Shown: piece by piece, positions 55,101 through 62,574 of the stretch
Layout of the letters: the number at the start of each line of letters is the position of its first letter
Position numbering within the stretch: the stretch's first letter is position 1
NCBI GenBank assembly: GCA_018970445.1
Contig: JAGWWF010000018.1
Span: 5,001-69,000 of the forward strand
Direction of reading: 5' to 3'
DNA from: Alphaproteobacteria bacterium
GTDB lineage: Bacteria > Pseudomonadota > Alphaproteobacteria > Sphingomonadales > Sphingomonadaceae
Length of the DNA: 64,000 nt
The notes under the pieces: model-generated
The model's input: only the letters and a program-made list of their open reading frames with translations
Told to the model about the DNA's origin: nothing
Database searches by the model: none
Program-made: the position numbers and the translations under genes

Positions 55101-55732
55101 AGCATGTCGTAACTGTAGCTGAACCCCTGCGCTTCCAGCAGTTTCGCCCGCGCCAGCGCCTCTTCGATGGTTTCGCCGGTGACGAACTGTTCGCCCATCA
55201 TGCGCATCGCCATGTCGATGCCGCGGCGGATCACCGGTTCGCCGGCGCGCGCGATCAGCCGGGTGAGCGCCGCGCCCAGCCCATCCTCGGCAAAGCTGGC
55301 GGTCAACCGGCCGGTCACCATCAGGCCCCAGGTGGCGGCGTTGACAAACAGGCTCTTGCCGCCTTCCAGATGCGCCTGCCAGTTGCCGCCGGCGATCTTG
55401 TCGCGGATCAGCGCGTCGCGGGTTTCGGTATCGGGAATGCGCAGCAGCGCTTCGGCCAGGCACATCAGCGCCACGCCCTCCTGGCTGGACAGGGCATATT
55501 CCTGCACCAGCCCTTCAACGCCGCCACGCTGGCCCTTGGCGCGCAGGGCTGTCACCAGATCGATCGCGGTGGCGGTGATGCGCGCCTGCAGCGCCGGATC
55601 GGGCGGCAGCAGCGCCAGCAGGCCGGCCACGGCTTCGGGTTCGGGCCGCCGGGTGGCGGCGGTGATGGCGGCGCGCATCGGCGTGGGCGGCCGGATGGCA
55701 GGGGCGAAATCGGCAAAGGGGGCGGCGGGCAT
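52112..55732 (-). CDS. putA: Bifunctional proline dehydrogenase/P5C dehydrogenase PutA
   Basis: 1206 residues. The N-terminal half is the FAD-dependent PRODH barrel: FNIDAEEADRLELSLDLLE, YGKRCPAVIDWLIDLA, and VRLVKGAYWDSEIKRAQ. The C-terminal half is an aldehyde dehydrogenase: ACISPWNFPLAIF, LAETGGQNAMIVD (general-base Glu) and AGQRCSALRILCLQ (nucleophile Cys). Proline is oxidised to glutamate with channelling of the intermediate. There is no N-terminal ribbon-helix-helix DNA-binding domain, so this PutA does not repress itself. ATG at 55732 follows GGAG. The Lrp gene lies 83 bases upstream on the same strand. Confidence 0.96.
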   Translation of the reverse strand: MPAAPFADFAPAIRPPTPMRAAITAATRRPEPEAVAGLLALLPPDPALQARITATAIDLVTALRAKGQRGGVEGLVQEYALSSQEGVALMCLAEALLRIPDTETRDALIRDKIAGGNWQAHLEGGKSLFVNAATWGLMVTGRLTASFAEDGLGAALTRLIARAGEPVIRRGIDMAMRMMGEQFVTGETIEEALARAKLLEAQGFSYSYDMLGEAATTMADADRYAADYEAAIAAIGAAAAARGPVEGPGISVKLSALHPRYARAQGQRVMAELLPRLAHLARLAKAHDIGFNIDAEEADRLELSLDLLESLAFDPDLAGWNGLGFVVQAYGKRCPAVIDWLIDLARRSGRRLMVRLVKGAYWDSEIKRAQVDGLADFPVYTQKLHTDVSYLACAAKLLAARDCLFPQFATHNAHTLASIFHMAGPDFGPGDYEFQCLHGMGEALYEEVVGPGRLNRPCRIYAPVGGHETLLAYLVRRLLENGANSSFVQRIWDEAVPAADLAADPVALVAARPQPGAPHPLIALPPALLAPRRNSRGADLASEAVLADLANQLAASAAATWAAAPLLAVPAAGGAALPVLNPADARDMVGMATPASADDVARAAAAAQAAAADWAATPVALRAALLEAAADALEAQMAALLGLIIREAGKSAANAVGEVREAVDFLRYYAGQARATLDGSQPPLGVVACISPWNFPLAIFIGQIAAALVAGNAVLAKPAEETPLIAAAAVRLLHAAGVPAGVLQLLPGDGAIGAALVAQPQVAGVLFTGSTEVARLIQQQLAPRALLDGAPIPLLAETGGQNAMIVDSSALAEQVTADVIASAFDSAGQRCSALRILCLQTDIADRQLAMLKGALAEVRLGNPDRLATDIGPVISAEAQARIEAHVARMAALGCRVERLALPADCAHGHFVAPTIIEIDDIAQIGGEVFGPVLHVLRFQREAVAGVIAAINATGYGLTFGLHTRLDETIAQVTAQVAAGNLYVNRNIIGAVVGVQPFGGRGLSGTGPKAGGPLYLGRLVRARPADGIAADGPADPALAALIDWLAAAGQPALAARLAALPRLAGARHDLPGPVGERNHYSLHPRGAVLLLPASADGLILGLGHALAQGNHAHIVWPLGAPAGLPATVAARTSWLAALPAAGDHAAVLLEADDAATRAAIAAMAGPIPIVQRADASGDYRPDWLVDEVTIATNLTAAGGNATLMAMV

Positions 55733-55815
55733 GGAGGGCTCCGGCAGCAGGATTTTCTTGAAGATTCGGTGCCGGCCTCGTTGCACCGCCGCTGCCCCGC
55801 TGTCGAGGCTTGCGC

Positions 55816-56268
55816 CTATACCGGATAACCGGCCCAGGGCTTGATGGTGCGGATGGCAAAGCCCGACCGCATCGACGCGACGCCGGGCAGCCGGGCCAGG
55901 CAGTTGCGGTGGATGGCATCGAACTGCGCCAGATCGCGTGCGGCGATGCGCAGCAGATAATCGGCGCTGCCCGACATCAGATGGCATTCCAAGATGTCGT
56001 CAAAGCCGGCCACGGCCGCCTCGAACCGGTCCATCGCTTCGTGGCTCTGGCTGGTCAGGGTGATTTCGACAAACGCCTGCACCGACAGGCCCAGCGCCTG
56101 CGGATCAAGCCGGGCGCGATAGCCGCTGATCAGCCCGTCGGCCTCCAGCTGCTTCACCCGGCGGTGGCAGGCCGATGTGGACAGGCCGATGCGGGCCGCC
56201 AGATCGGCCAGACTGGTGGTCGAGTCGCGCTGGAGGGCGCGCAGCAGCAGCTGGTCGTGGCGATCCAT
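55816..56268 (-). CDS. Lrp/AsnC-family regulator
   Basis: 150 residues. An N-terminal winged helix (LLLRALQRDSTTSLADLAARIGLSTSACHRRVKQLEADGLI) is followed by a RAM/AsnC effector domain (FVEITLTSQSHEAMDRFEAAVAGFDDILECHLMSGSADYLLRI). It lies between putA and divergent ald, so proline or alanine is a plausible effector; PutR- and AldR-type regulators hold similar positions. ATG at 56268 has AGGA upstream at nine bases; ATG at 56292 would add eight residues. Confidence 0.92.
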   Translation of the reverse strand: MDRHDQLLLRALQRDSTTSLADLAARIGLSTSACHRRVKQLEADGLISGYRARLDPQALGLSVQAFVEITLTSQSHEAMDRFEAAVAGFDDILECHLMSGSADYLLRIAARDLAQFDAIHRNCLARLPGVASMRSGFAIRTIKPWAGYPV

Positions 56269-56400
56269 GGGAAAAAATCCTGCCGATGACAATCATTCCG
56301 GGATAGCAGTGCGCAAAATCACGCGAAAGCCTGAAACTCTGGCAGCATTTCCCGGTCGCACCGGCGCATAATCCGTCAATCCTGGGGAAGGAGATTGGCC
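56269..56400. promoter_or_regulatory. Divergent control region of the Lrp gene and ald
   Basis: The 132 bases are AT-richer than their surroundings. They contain several A/T-rich half-sites such as GCGCAAAATCACGCG and CATAAT near 56367, and the GGGGAAGGAG ribosome site of ald. Lrp autoregulation and ald activation from here are likely by analogy, but no clear operator can be defined by eye. Confidence 0.4.
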
Positions 56401-57516
56401 ATGCGTGTCGGCACGGTGCGGGAAATCAAGAACCATGAATATCGCGTGGGGTTGACGCCCGAAAGCGTCGCCGAACTGGCCGCCCATGGCCATGAGCTGT
56501 GGGTGGAGGCCGGGGCCGGCGCCGGGATCGGGGCGAGCGACGCCGATTATGCCGCCGCCGGTGCGGTGATCGTGCCCGATGCCGCCCGCATCTTCGCCGA
56601 ATGCGAGATGGTGGTGAAGGTGAAGGAGCCACAAGCGGCCGAACGCGCGCTGCTGCGCCGCGGGCAGATCCTGTATACCTATCTCCACCTCGCGCCCGAT
56701 CCCGAACAGACGGCCGATCTGATCCGGTCGGGCGTGACGGCGATTGCCTATGAAACCGTGACCGGCGCCGATGGCAGCCTGCCGCTGCTGAAACCGATGA
56801 GCCAGGTGGCCGGGCGCATGGCCATCCAGGCCGGGGCGACTGCGCTGGAAAAGGCCCATGGCGGGCGCGGCGTGCTGCTGGGCGGCGTGCCCGGCGTGCT
56901 GCCGGCCCGCGTGGTGGTGATCGGCGGCGGCGTGGTGGGGTTCAACGCGGCGCAGATGGCGGTGGGGCTGGGTGCCGATGTCACCATCCTCGATCGCGAT
57001 CCGGCCGTGCTGGAGAAGCTGGACAATCATTTCGAAGGCCGGGCGCGCACGCTCTATTCCGGCCGGGCCAGCCTGGCCGAACAGGTGGCGGCGGCCGATC
57101 TGGTGATCGGCGCGGTGCTGATCCCCGGTGCCGCCGCGCCCAAGCTGGTGACGCGCGCCATGCTGGCCCGCATGAAGCCCGGCGCCGTGCTGGTGGATGT
57201 GGCGATCGATCAGGGCGGCTGTTTTGAAACCAGCCGCTCCACCACCCATGCCGATCCCACCTATGTGGTGGATGGCATCGTGCATTATTGCGTGGCCAAC
57301 ATGCCGGGCGCGGTGGCACGCACCAGCACCTATGCGCTGAATAATGTGACGCTGCCGCACGCGCTGCGCATTGCCGATCTGGGCTGGCAGGCGGCGCTGC
57401 GCGCCAATCCGCACCTGGCCGCCGGCCTGAACGTGCATGATGGCCAGGTGACCCATGCGGCCGTGGCCCGCGATCTGGGCCATGCCCACGTGGCCGTGGA
57501 ACAGGTGCTGCGTTAA
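56401..57516 (+). CDS. ald: Alanine dehydrogenase
   Basis: 371 residues, the standard length. N-terminal [19 protein letters not shown], the substrate-site Lys in VVKVKEPQ, the catalytic His in YTYLHLAPD, Rossmann [13 protein letters not shown], and DVAIDQGG with the catalytic Asp. It interconverts L-alanine and pyruvate plus ammonia with NAD. The ATG at 56401 is spaced seven bases from GAAGGAG, better than the TTG at 56395. It is divergent from the Lrp gene, and its TAA shares TTAA with the stop of dapB. Confidence 0.97.
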   Translation: MRVGTVREIKNHEYRVGLTPESVAELAAHGHELWVEAGAGAGIGASDADYAAAGAVIVPDAARIFAECEMVVKVKEPQAAERALLRRGQILYTYLHLAPDPEQTADLIRSGVTAIAYETVTGADGSLPLLKPMSQVAGRMAIQAGATALEKAHGGRGVLLGGVPGVLPARVVVIGGGVVGFNAAQMAVGLGADVTILDRDPAVLEKLDNHFEGRARTLYSGRASLAEQVAAADLVIGAVLIPGAAAPKLVTRAMLARMKPGAVLVDVAIDQGGCFETSRSTTHADPTYVVDGIVHYCVANMPGAVARTSTYALNNVTLPHALRIADLGWQAALRANPHLAAGLNVHDGQVTHAAVARDLGHAHVAVEQVLR

Positions 57517-58334
57517 AGCCCCAGCACGTCGCCCATGGCATAACGGCCGGGCGGCCTGCCGGCCAGCCAGGCGGCGGCCTTCAGCGCGCCGCGCGCAAAG
57601 ATGCTGCGGTTTTCGGCGCGGTGCCACAGCTCGATGCGCTCGCCTTCGCTGGCCAGCAGCACCATGTGATCGCCGGCGGCACTGCCCCCGCGCAGCGACG
57701 CAAAGCCGATCTCGCCCACGGGCCGCACGCCGGTGATGCCGTCACGCCCGCTGGCCATGTTGGCGGCCAGATCGATGCCGCGCCCGCGCGCCGCCGCCTG
57801 GCCCAGCGCCAGCGCCGTGCCCGATGGCGCGTCCACCTTCATGCGGTGGTGCAGTTCGGCGATTTCAATGTCCCACTCCGGCCCCAGCGCCTGCGCCGCC
57901 TGTTCCACCAGCCGGGCCAGCAGGGTGACGCCCAGGCTGGTGTTGGCGGCCTGCAGCACCGCGATGCGCCGCGCGGCGGCGTCGATCATCGCATGATGCG
58001 CCGGCTCCAGCCCGGTGGTGCCGATCAGCAGGGCACAGCGCGCCGCTTCGGCCGCCTCCAGGCTGGTGGCCAGCGCAGCCGGCACCGAAAAATCGATGAG
58101 GCAATCGCATTTGTGGGCAATCGCCCCGATGTTGGAACAGATGGTCAGGCTGTCGGGATGCCCAGGCCCGGCCGGGCGGCCACAACTGGCATGGCCGGCA
58201 CGCTCCACCGCCCCGGCCAGCACCAGCAACCTCTGCCCTGCGGGGGCGGGCCAATCGGCCAGCGCTGCGATGATGGCCTGGCCCATGCGCCCCCCGGCAC
58301 CCAGCACGCCAATGCGGATCGGCTTGTTCGTCAT
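57513..58334 (-). CDS. dapB: 4-hydroxy-tetrahydrodipicolinate reductase
   Basis: 273 residues. NAD(P)-binding GVLGAGGRMG, DFSVPAA, GTTG, and the catalytic block AELHHRMKVDAPSGTA (His-His...Lys). It reduces the dapA product in the diaminopimelate/lysine pathway, supplying lysine and peptidoglycan precursors. ATG at 58334 follows AAGGGCGGC; a nine-residue longer start at 58361 lacks a site. Stop shared with ald as TTAA. Confidence 0.96.
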   Translation of the reverse strand: MTNKPIRIGVLGAGGRMGQAIIAALADWPAPAGQRLLVLAGAVERAGHASCGRPAGPGHPDSLTICSNIGAIAHKCDCLIDFSVPAALATSLEAAEAARCALLIGTTGLEPAHHAMIDAAARRIAVLQAANTSLGVTLLARLVEQAAQALGPEWDIEIAELHHRMKVDAPSGTALALGQAAARGRGIDLAANMASGRDGITGVRPVGEIGFASLRGGSAAGDHMVLLASEGERIELWHRAENRSIFARGALKAAAWLAGRPPGRYAMGDVLGL

Positions 58335-58430
58335 GCCGCCCTTGTGGGGGATGCGGCGCACCCGTGCAATGGGGCGATCGCTGCGGCACCGCCCGGATCG
58401 GCGGCGATTGCGCTGCCTGTCATGCCCGCA

Positions 58431-58652
58431 TCACAGCACGCCGCCGCCCATGAACAGGCGGAAGGCGCCGATGGCGATCACCACCAGGTTCAGCATCACG
58501 CCGGATCGCTTGCCCGACAGGAAGCCAAGGCCGACGCCGACCATGGCGAACGGGATGATCGCCCAATTGGCCCAGCCGAGCAGCGGCAGGAAGGCAAAAA
58601 AGGCGAGGCCCAGCGCGACAAGGCCGATCAGCATGGCAAGGGCGTTCATCAT
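58431..58652 (-). CDS. Small hydrophobic membrane protein
   Basis: 73 residues with two or three hydrophobic helices: LAMLIGLVALGLAFFAFLPLLG, WAIIPFAMVGVGLGFLSG, and VMLNLVVIAIGAFRLFMGGGVL. It has the look of a small inner-membrane protein, with a KRSG turn before the last helix. No family is recognised. ATGs at 58652 and 58649 are adjacent. It lies 96 bases upstream of dapB on the same strand. Confidence 0.65.
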   Translation of the reverse strand: MMNALAMLIGLVALGLAFFAFLPLLGWANWAIIPFAMVGVGLGFLSGKRSGVMLNLVVIAIGAFRLFMGGGVL

Positions 58653-58734
58653 GGCCAGCAATGTGGGGCGTGCGGGCCGGCGTGCAAGACGTCACAGCGA
58701 CTAATTCACAGGGTTGCCGAGCCTTCGAATCGGG

Positions 58735-58750
58735 TTTACGTAAACGTCAA
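58735..58750. promoter_or_regulatory. Dyad operator upstream of the acyl-CoA dehydrogenases
   Basis: TTTACGT-AA-ACGTCAA is a near-perfect dyad (six of seven pairs) and holds a perfect 12-bp palindrome, GTTTACGTAAAC (58734-58745). It lies 24 bases before the first dehydrogenase start. From memory it resembles operators of LiuR (MerR-type) regulators of branched-chain and fatty-acid catabolism; TetR-type repressors are an alternative. Confidence 0.5.
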
Positions 58751-58773
58751 CCATTGTGCTGGGGAGTATAGCC

Positions 58774-59982
58774 ATGGATCTGAATTTCAGCGCTGCCGAT
58801 GTCGCCTTCCGGGAAGAGGTTCGCGCCTTCATCCGCGATTCCTACCCGCAATATCTGAACGACAAGATTGATGAGGGCGAGGAGATGGCCAAGGAGGATT
58901 TCCTGGCCTGGCACAAGGTGCTCGCCGCCAAGGGCTGGATCGCCCCGGCCTGGCCCACCGAATATGGCGGCACCGGCTGGACCGCGACGCAGCGTTACAT
59001 CTGGTCGGAAGAGACCGCCCGCGCCGATTGCGTGCGGCTGATGCCGTTCGGCCTGTCGATGGTTGGCCCCGTCATCTACACCTTCGGCACGCCCGAACAG
59101 AAGGCCAAGTATCTGCCGCGCATCCTGTCTGGTGAGGATTGGTGGTGCCAGGGCTATTCGGAGCCGGGTTCGGGTTCCGACCTTGCGTCCTTGCGCACCC
59201 GCGCCGAGCGTTTCACCGGCGAGGACGGCAAGGAATATTATCGCGTCAACGGCCAGAAGACCTGGACGACGATGGCGCAGCATGCCGATTGGGGCTTCTT
59301 CCTCGTCCGCACCGATCCCGCCGCCAAGATGCAGGAAGGCATCAGCTTCCTGTTGATCGACATGAAGACGCCCGGCATCACCGTGCGCCCGATCATCACC
59401 CTGGGCGGTGAGCACGAGGTCAACGAAGTCTGGCTGGAAGACGTGATCGTGCCGGTGGAAAACCGCGTGTTCCACGAAAACAAGGGCTGGACCTGCGCCA
59501 AGTTCCTGCTCGCCCACGAACGCACCGGCATCGCCGGCGTGGCGGCTTCCAAGCGCAGCGTGGAGCGCATCAAGCAGGTGGCCCGCAACACCGAGGATGG
59601 CGGCGACCCGCTGCTGGCCAACCCGTTCTTCAAGCGCAAGATCGCCGAACTGGAAGTCGATCTGGCCGCGCTGGAATATACCGAACTGCGCACCCTGGCC
59701 GGTGAGAGCAGCGGCAAGGGCCCCGGCCCGGAATCGTCCCTGCTCAAGATCAAGGGCACCGAAATCCAGCAGCGGCTGACCGAACTGGCGCTGGAAGCCG
59801 CCGGCACCTATGGCGCGCCCTATTTCCGCTCGATGGGCGAAGGTGACAACAGCTTCGCCGTCGGCCCGGACAGCGCCCGCCGCGCAGCGCCGGTCTATTT
59901 CAACATGCGCAAGACCAGCATCTATGGCGGGTCCAACGAGATCCAGCGCAACATCATCGCCAAGATGGTGCTGGGCCTTTGA
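58774..59982 (+). CDS. Acyl-CoA dehydrogenase
   Basis: 402 residues. Three-domain ACAD fold: an N-terminal helical domain (FREEVRAFIRDSYP), the central beta domain with WCQGYSEPGSGSDLASLRTRA (FAD-contacting) and WTTMAQHADWGFFLVRT, and a C-terminal domain with the KTSIYGGSNEIQRNIIAKMVLGL signature. It introduces a trans-2 double bond into an acyl-CoA. ATG at 58774 follows GGGGAG. Another ACAD follows 50 bases later; adjacent unequal ACADs can form heterotetramers, as in steroid catabolism. Chain specificity is unknown. Confidence 0.93.
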   Translation: MDLNFSAADVAFREEVRAFIRDSYPQYLNDKIDEGEEMAKEDFLAWHKVLAAKGWIAPAWPTEYGGTGWTATQRYIWSEETARADCVRLMPFGLSMVGPVIYTFGTPEQKAKYLPRILSGEDWWCQGYSEPGSGSDLASLRTRAERFTGEDGKEYYRVNGQKTWTTMAQHADWGFFLVRTDPAAKMQEGISFLLIDMKTPGITVRPIITLGGEHEVNEVWLEDVIVPVENRVFHENKGWTCAKFLLAHERTGIAGVAASKRSVERIKQVARNTEDGGDPLLANPFFKRKIAELEVDLAALEYTELRTLAGESSGKGPGPESSLLKIKGTEIQQRLTELALEAAGTYGAPYFRSMGEGDNSFAVGPDSARRAAPVYFNMRKTSIYGGSNEIQRNIIAKMVLGL

Positions 59983-59989
59983 TTTTCAC

Positions 59990-60013
59990 TCCCCGGCCCA
60001 GCGCGGCCGGGGA
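59990..60013 (+). other. Intergenic hairpin between two acyl-CoA dehydrogenase genes
   Basis: A 9-bp perfect stem (TCCCCGGCC / GGCCGGGGA) with a 6-base loop and no T-run. It could stabilise the upstream message or reduce read-through to the downstream gene. Confidence 0.5.
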
Positions 60014-60032
60014 ATGACCTTGGGGAACGACG

Positions 60033-61148
60033 ATGGATTTCAATTTCACCGAAGAGCAGACCATGCTGCGCGATTCGCTGTCGCGTTACCTGGCCAACAC
60101 CTATGATTTCGACACGCGCCAGAAGACGGTGCGCGACGGCAAGGGTTGGAACCCGGCGGTGTGGACCGCCTTTGCCGAAGAGCTCGGCATCCTGTGCGCG
60201 CCGTTCAGCGAAGCCCATGGTGGCCTGGGCGGCGGTGCCGTCGAGAATATGGTGGTGATGGAAGAACTGGGCCGCGCCATCGTGCTGGAACCCTATCTGA
60301 ATACCGTCGTCATCGGCGGCGGCGCGCTCAAGGCGGTAGGCGGTGCCATCGCCGATGAGCTGATCCCCGGCATCATCGCCGGCCAGGTGCGCATCGCCTT
60401 TGCCGCCTATGAACCGCAGGGCCGCTTCCACCTGAACGATGTCACCACCACGCTGAAGGGCGGCCAATTGAATGGCCACAAGGCGGTGGTGGAGGGCGCC
60501 GCCCATGCCACGCACCTGCTCGTCACCGCCCGCACCGGCGGCGGCCAGCGTGACACCGATGGCATCGCGCTGCTGCTGATCCCGGCCGACAGCGCCGGCA
60601 TCACCCGCCGCGATTATCTCACCGTGCATGGCACCTCGGCCTCGGAAGTCTATTTCGAGAATGTCGCCGTGGGTGACGCGCATGTGCTGGCCGCCGATGC
60701 TCTGCCGCTGGTGGAGCGCATCGTCGATGAAGCCACGGTTGCCCTGTGCGCCGAAGCCTGCGGCGTGCTGAAGGTGCTGCACGCGCAGACGCTGGATTAT
60801 GCCAAGCAGCGCAAGCAGTTCGGCAAGGCGATCGGCGATTTCCAGGTGATCCAGCACCGGCTGGTCGACATGTTCATGGAAGTGGAACAGGCCGTTTCGA
60901 TGACGATGATGGCCACGCTCAAGCTCGACACGCCGGAACGCGCCGCCGCGGTTTCGATGGCCAAGGCCAAGGTGGGCAAGGCCGCCAAGTTCGTCGGCCA
61001 GAACGCCGTGCAGATCCACGGCGGCATCGGCATCACCCAGGAACTGGCGGTGGGCCATTATTTCAAGCGCGCCACCCTGATCGAAAACCAGTTCGGCAGC
61101 GTGGATTTCCACCTGTCGCGCTACGAAAACCTCACGCTGGCCGCCTGA
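60033..61148 (+). CDS. Acyl-CoA dehydrogenase
   Basis: 371 residues, shorter than its neighbour. The N-terminal domain (FNFTEEQTMLRDSLSRYL) is followed by a weakly conserved central domain that lacks the usual YSEPGSGSD block; VRIAFAAYEPQGRF takes its place. The C-terminal domain has YAKQRKQFGKAIGDFQVIQHRLVDM and QIHGGIGITQELAVGHYFKRA. This is what a partner subunit in a heteromeric ACAD looks like, though independent activity is possible. GGGGAACGACG precedes the ATG. Confidence 0.9.
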   Translation: MDFNFTEEQTMLRDSLSRYLANTYDFDTRQKTVRDGKGWNPAVWTAFAEELGILCAPFSEAHGGLGGGAVENMVVMEELGRAIVLEPYLNTVVIGGGALKAVGGAIADELIPGIIAGQVRIAFAAYEPQGRFHLNDVTTTLKGGQLNGHKAVVEGAAHATHLLVTARTGGGQRDTDGIALLLIPADSAGITRRDYLTVHGTSASEVYFENVAVGDAHVLAADALPLVERIVDEATVALCAEACGVLKVLHAQTLDYAKQRKQFGKAIGDFQVIQHRLVDMFMEVEQAVSMTMMATLKLDTPERAAAVSMAKAKVGKAAKFVGQNAVQIHGGIGITQELAVGHYFKRATLIENQFGSVDFHLSRYENLTLAA

Positions 61149-61212
61149 AGATGCTCCCCCTTCGGGGGAGGTGGCGTGCAGCATAGCCTGCCCCGGCGAA
61201 GGCCGGGGGAGG

Positions 61213-61242
61213 GGGCCGGGCCATGGGCGCCCGGCCCTTTTC
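61213..61242 (+). terminator. Terminator after the acyl-CoA dehydrogenase pair
   Basis: GGGCCGGG / CCCGGCCC stem (8 bp) with a 9-base loop, followed by TTTTCTTT. A second hairpin, CTCCCCC-TTC-GGGGGAG at 61154-61170, lies just upstream. Both are between convergent genes. Confidence 0.75.
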
Positions 61243-61249
61243 TTTGGAA

Positions 61250-62485
61250 CTAAATCAAATCACCCCCCGCCGCCGAGGCCGTCGTCCCCGTTGCCTGGAA
61301 GGCCTTGATCACGTTGCGCCCCACCGTCCAGCGGTGCACCTCGTCCGGCCCATCGACCAGCCGCTGCGAGCGGATATGGGTGTACCAGCTGGCCAGCGGC
61401 GTATCCTGGCTATAGCCCAGCGCGCCGTGCAGCTGGATGGCGGTGTCCACCACCTTGTGCACCATATGGGCCAGGAACACCTTGGCGATGCTGTTTTCCT
61501 GCCGCAGGTCCAGGCCTTTTTCGGCCTTGTAGGCGATGTGCAGCAGCATCAGCCGCGCCATGTAAAGCTCGCTGGCGCATTCGGCGAGCATGAACTGCAC
61601 GCCCTGCCGGTCGCTCAGCCGCTTGCCGAACGTCTCGCGCTGCGTCACATGCGCGGTGGCCAGATCGAGCGCGCGCTGCGCCATCGCCACATTGTGCATG
61701 CCGTGCCGCAGCCGGCCATAGGCCAGCCGGTGCTGCCCCATGGCGAAGCCATTGCCTTCGCCGCCCAGCAGATTTTCGGCCGGCACCACCAGATCCCTGA
61801 TCTCGATCTCGCTGTGGCCGCCGCCCATCACCTGGGAGAGCGGCCCTTCGATCGCCATCGTCTTGATGTCGCGCTTGATGATGTAACCGGGGTTGGGCAG
61901 CTCCACGATGAAGGTGGAAAACTGGCGATGACGCGGCGCATCCGGATCGGTGCGCGCCATCACCACGGCCAGATCGGCGGCGCTGGCGGCCGACGAGAAC
62001 CATTTCTCGCCATTCAGCACATAATTCTCGTTGCCGTCCTTCACCGCCGTGGTGCGCATGCCCGTGGCGTCCGCCCCGGCCGCCTTCTCGGTCATCGAAT
62101 AGCACACGCGCTTTTCACCGTTCAGCAGCGGTTTCAGGAACTTCTCCTTCTGAAACGCCGTGCCGTGCGCCAGCAGGGTGAGCATGGTCGCATCATCCGG
62201 CCCCTGGCTGTTCATCGACAGCGCGCCCAGATGGCTCTGCCCCAATTCCATCTGCACCAGCGCATTGGCCAGCGGCCCCAGCCCCATGCCGCCATGTTCA
62301 ACCGGGATGAACGGCAGCCACAGGCCTTGCTCACGCGCCTTGGCCCGCAGTTCGCCCAGCACCGTCTTGTAATCGGCGCCATCCTTCAACGCCTGCTCCG
62401 CCGGCCGGCATTCATCGTTCACCCACTGCCGCACGCGTTCCCGCACCGCCCTGGCTTCGGCTGGAATCTCGAAATCGATCGACAT
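61250..62485 (-). CDS. Acyl-CoA dehydrogenase, ACAD10/11-type
   Basis: 411 residues. Helical N-terminus (IDFEIPAEARAVRERVRQWV), central CYSMTEKAAGADATGMRTTAV and YVLNGEKWFSS, and C-terminal QLHGALGYSQDTPLASWYTHIRSQRLVDGPDEVHRWTVGR. The DGPDEVHR ending is typical of the ACAD10/ACAD11 group. In animals that domain is fused to a kinase; here the kinase-like gene is separate at 24053. Probably acts on branched or hydroxylated acyl-CoAs, which is an inference. Confidence 0.9.
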   Translation of the reverse strand: MSIDFEIPAEARAVRERVRQWVNDECRPAEQALKDGADYKTVLGELRAKAREQGLWLPFIPVEHGGMGLGPLANALVQMELGQSHLGALSMNSQGPDDATMLTLLAHGTAFQKEKFLKPLLNGEKRVCYSMTEKAAGADATGMRTTAVKDGNENYVLNGEKWFSSAASAADLAVVMARTDPDAPRHRQFSTFIVELPNPGYIIKRDIKTMAIEGPLSQVMGGGHSEIEIRDLVVPAENLLGGEGNGFAMGQHRLAYGRLRHGMHNVAMAQRALDLATAHVTQRETFGKRLSDRQGVQFMLAECASELYMARLMLLHIAYKAEKGLDLRQENSIAKVFLAHMVHKVVDTAIQLHGALGYSQDTPLASWYTHIRSQRLVDGPDEVHRWTVGRNVIKAFQATGTTASAAGGDLI

Positions 62486-62574
62486 GACGTTCTCCCCAAT
62501 TTCGGGAGAGCATATCGCTCTGGCCGGGTGCCGGCGACTATCATGTTTCGGCCGAGCCGGTTCAGCCAGGCCCG

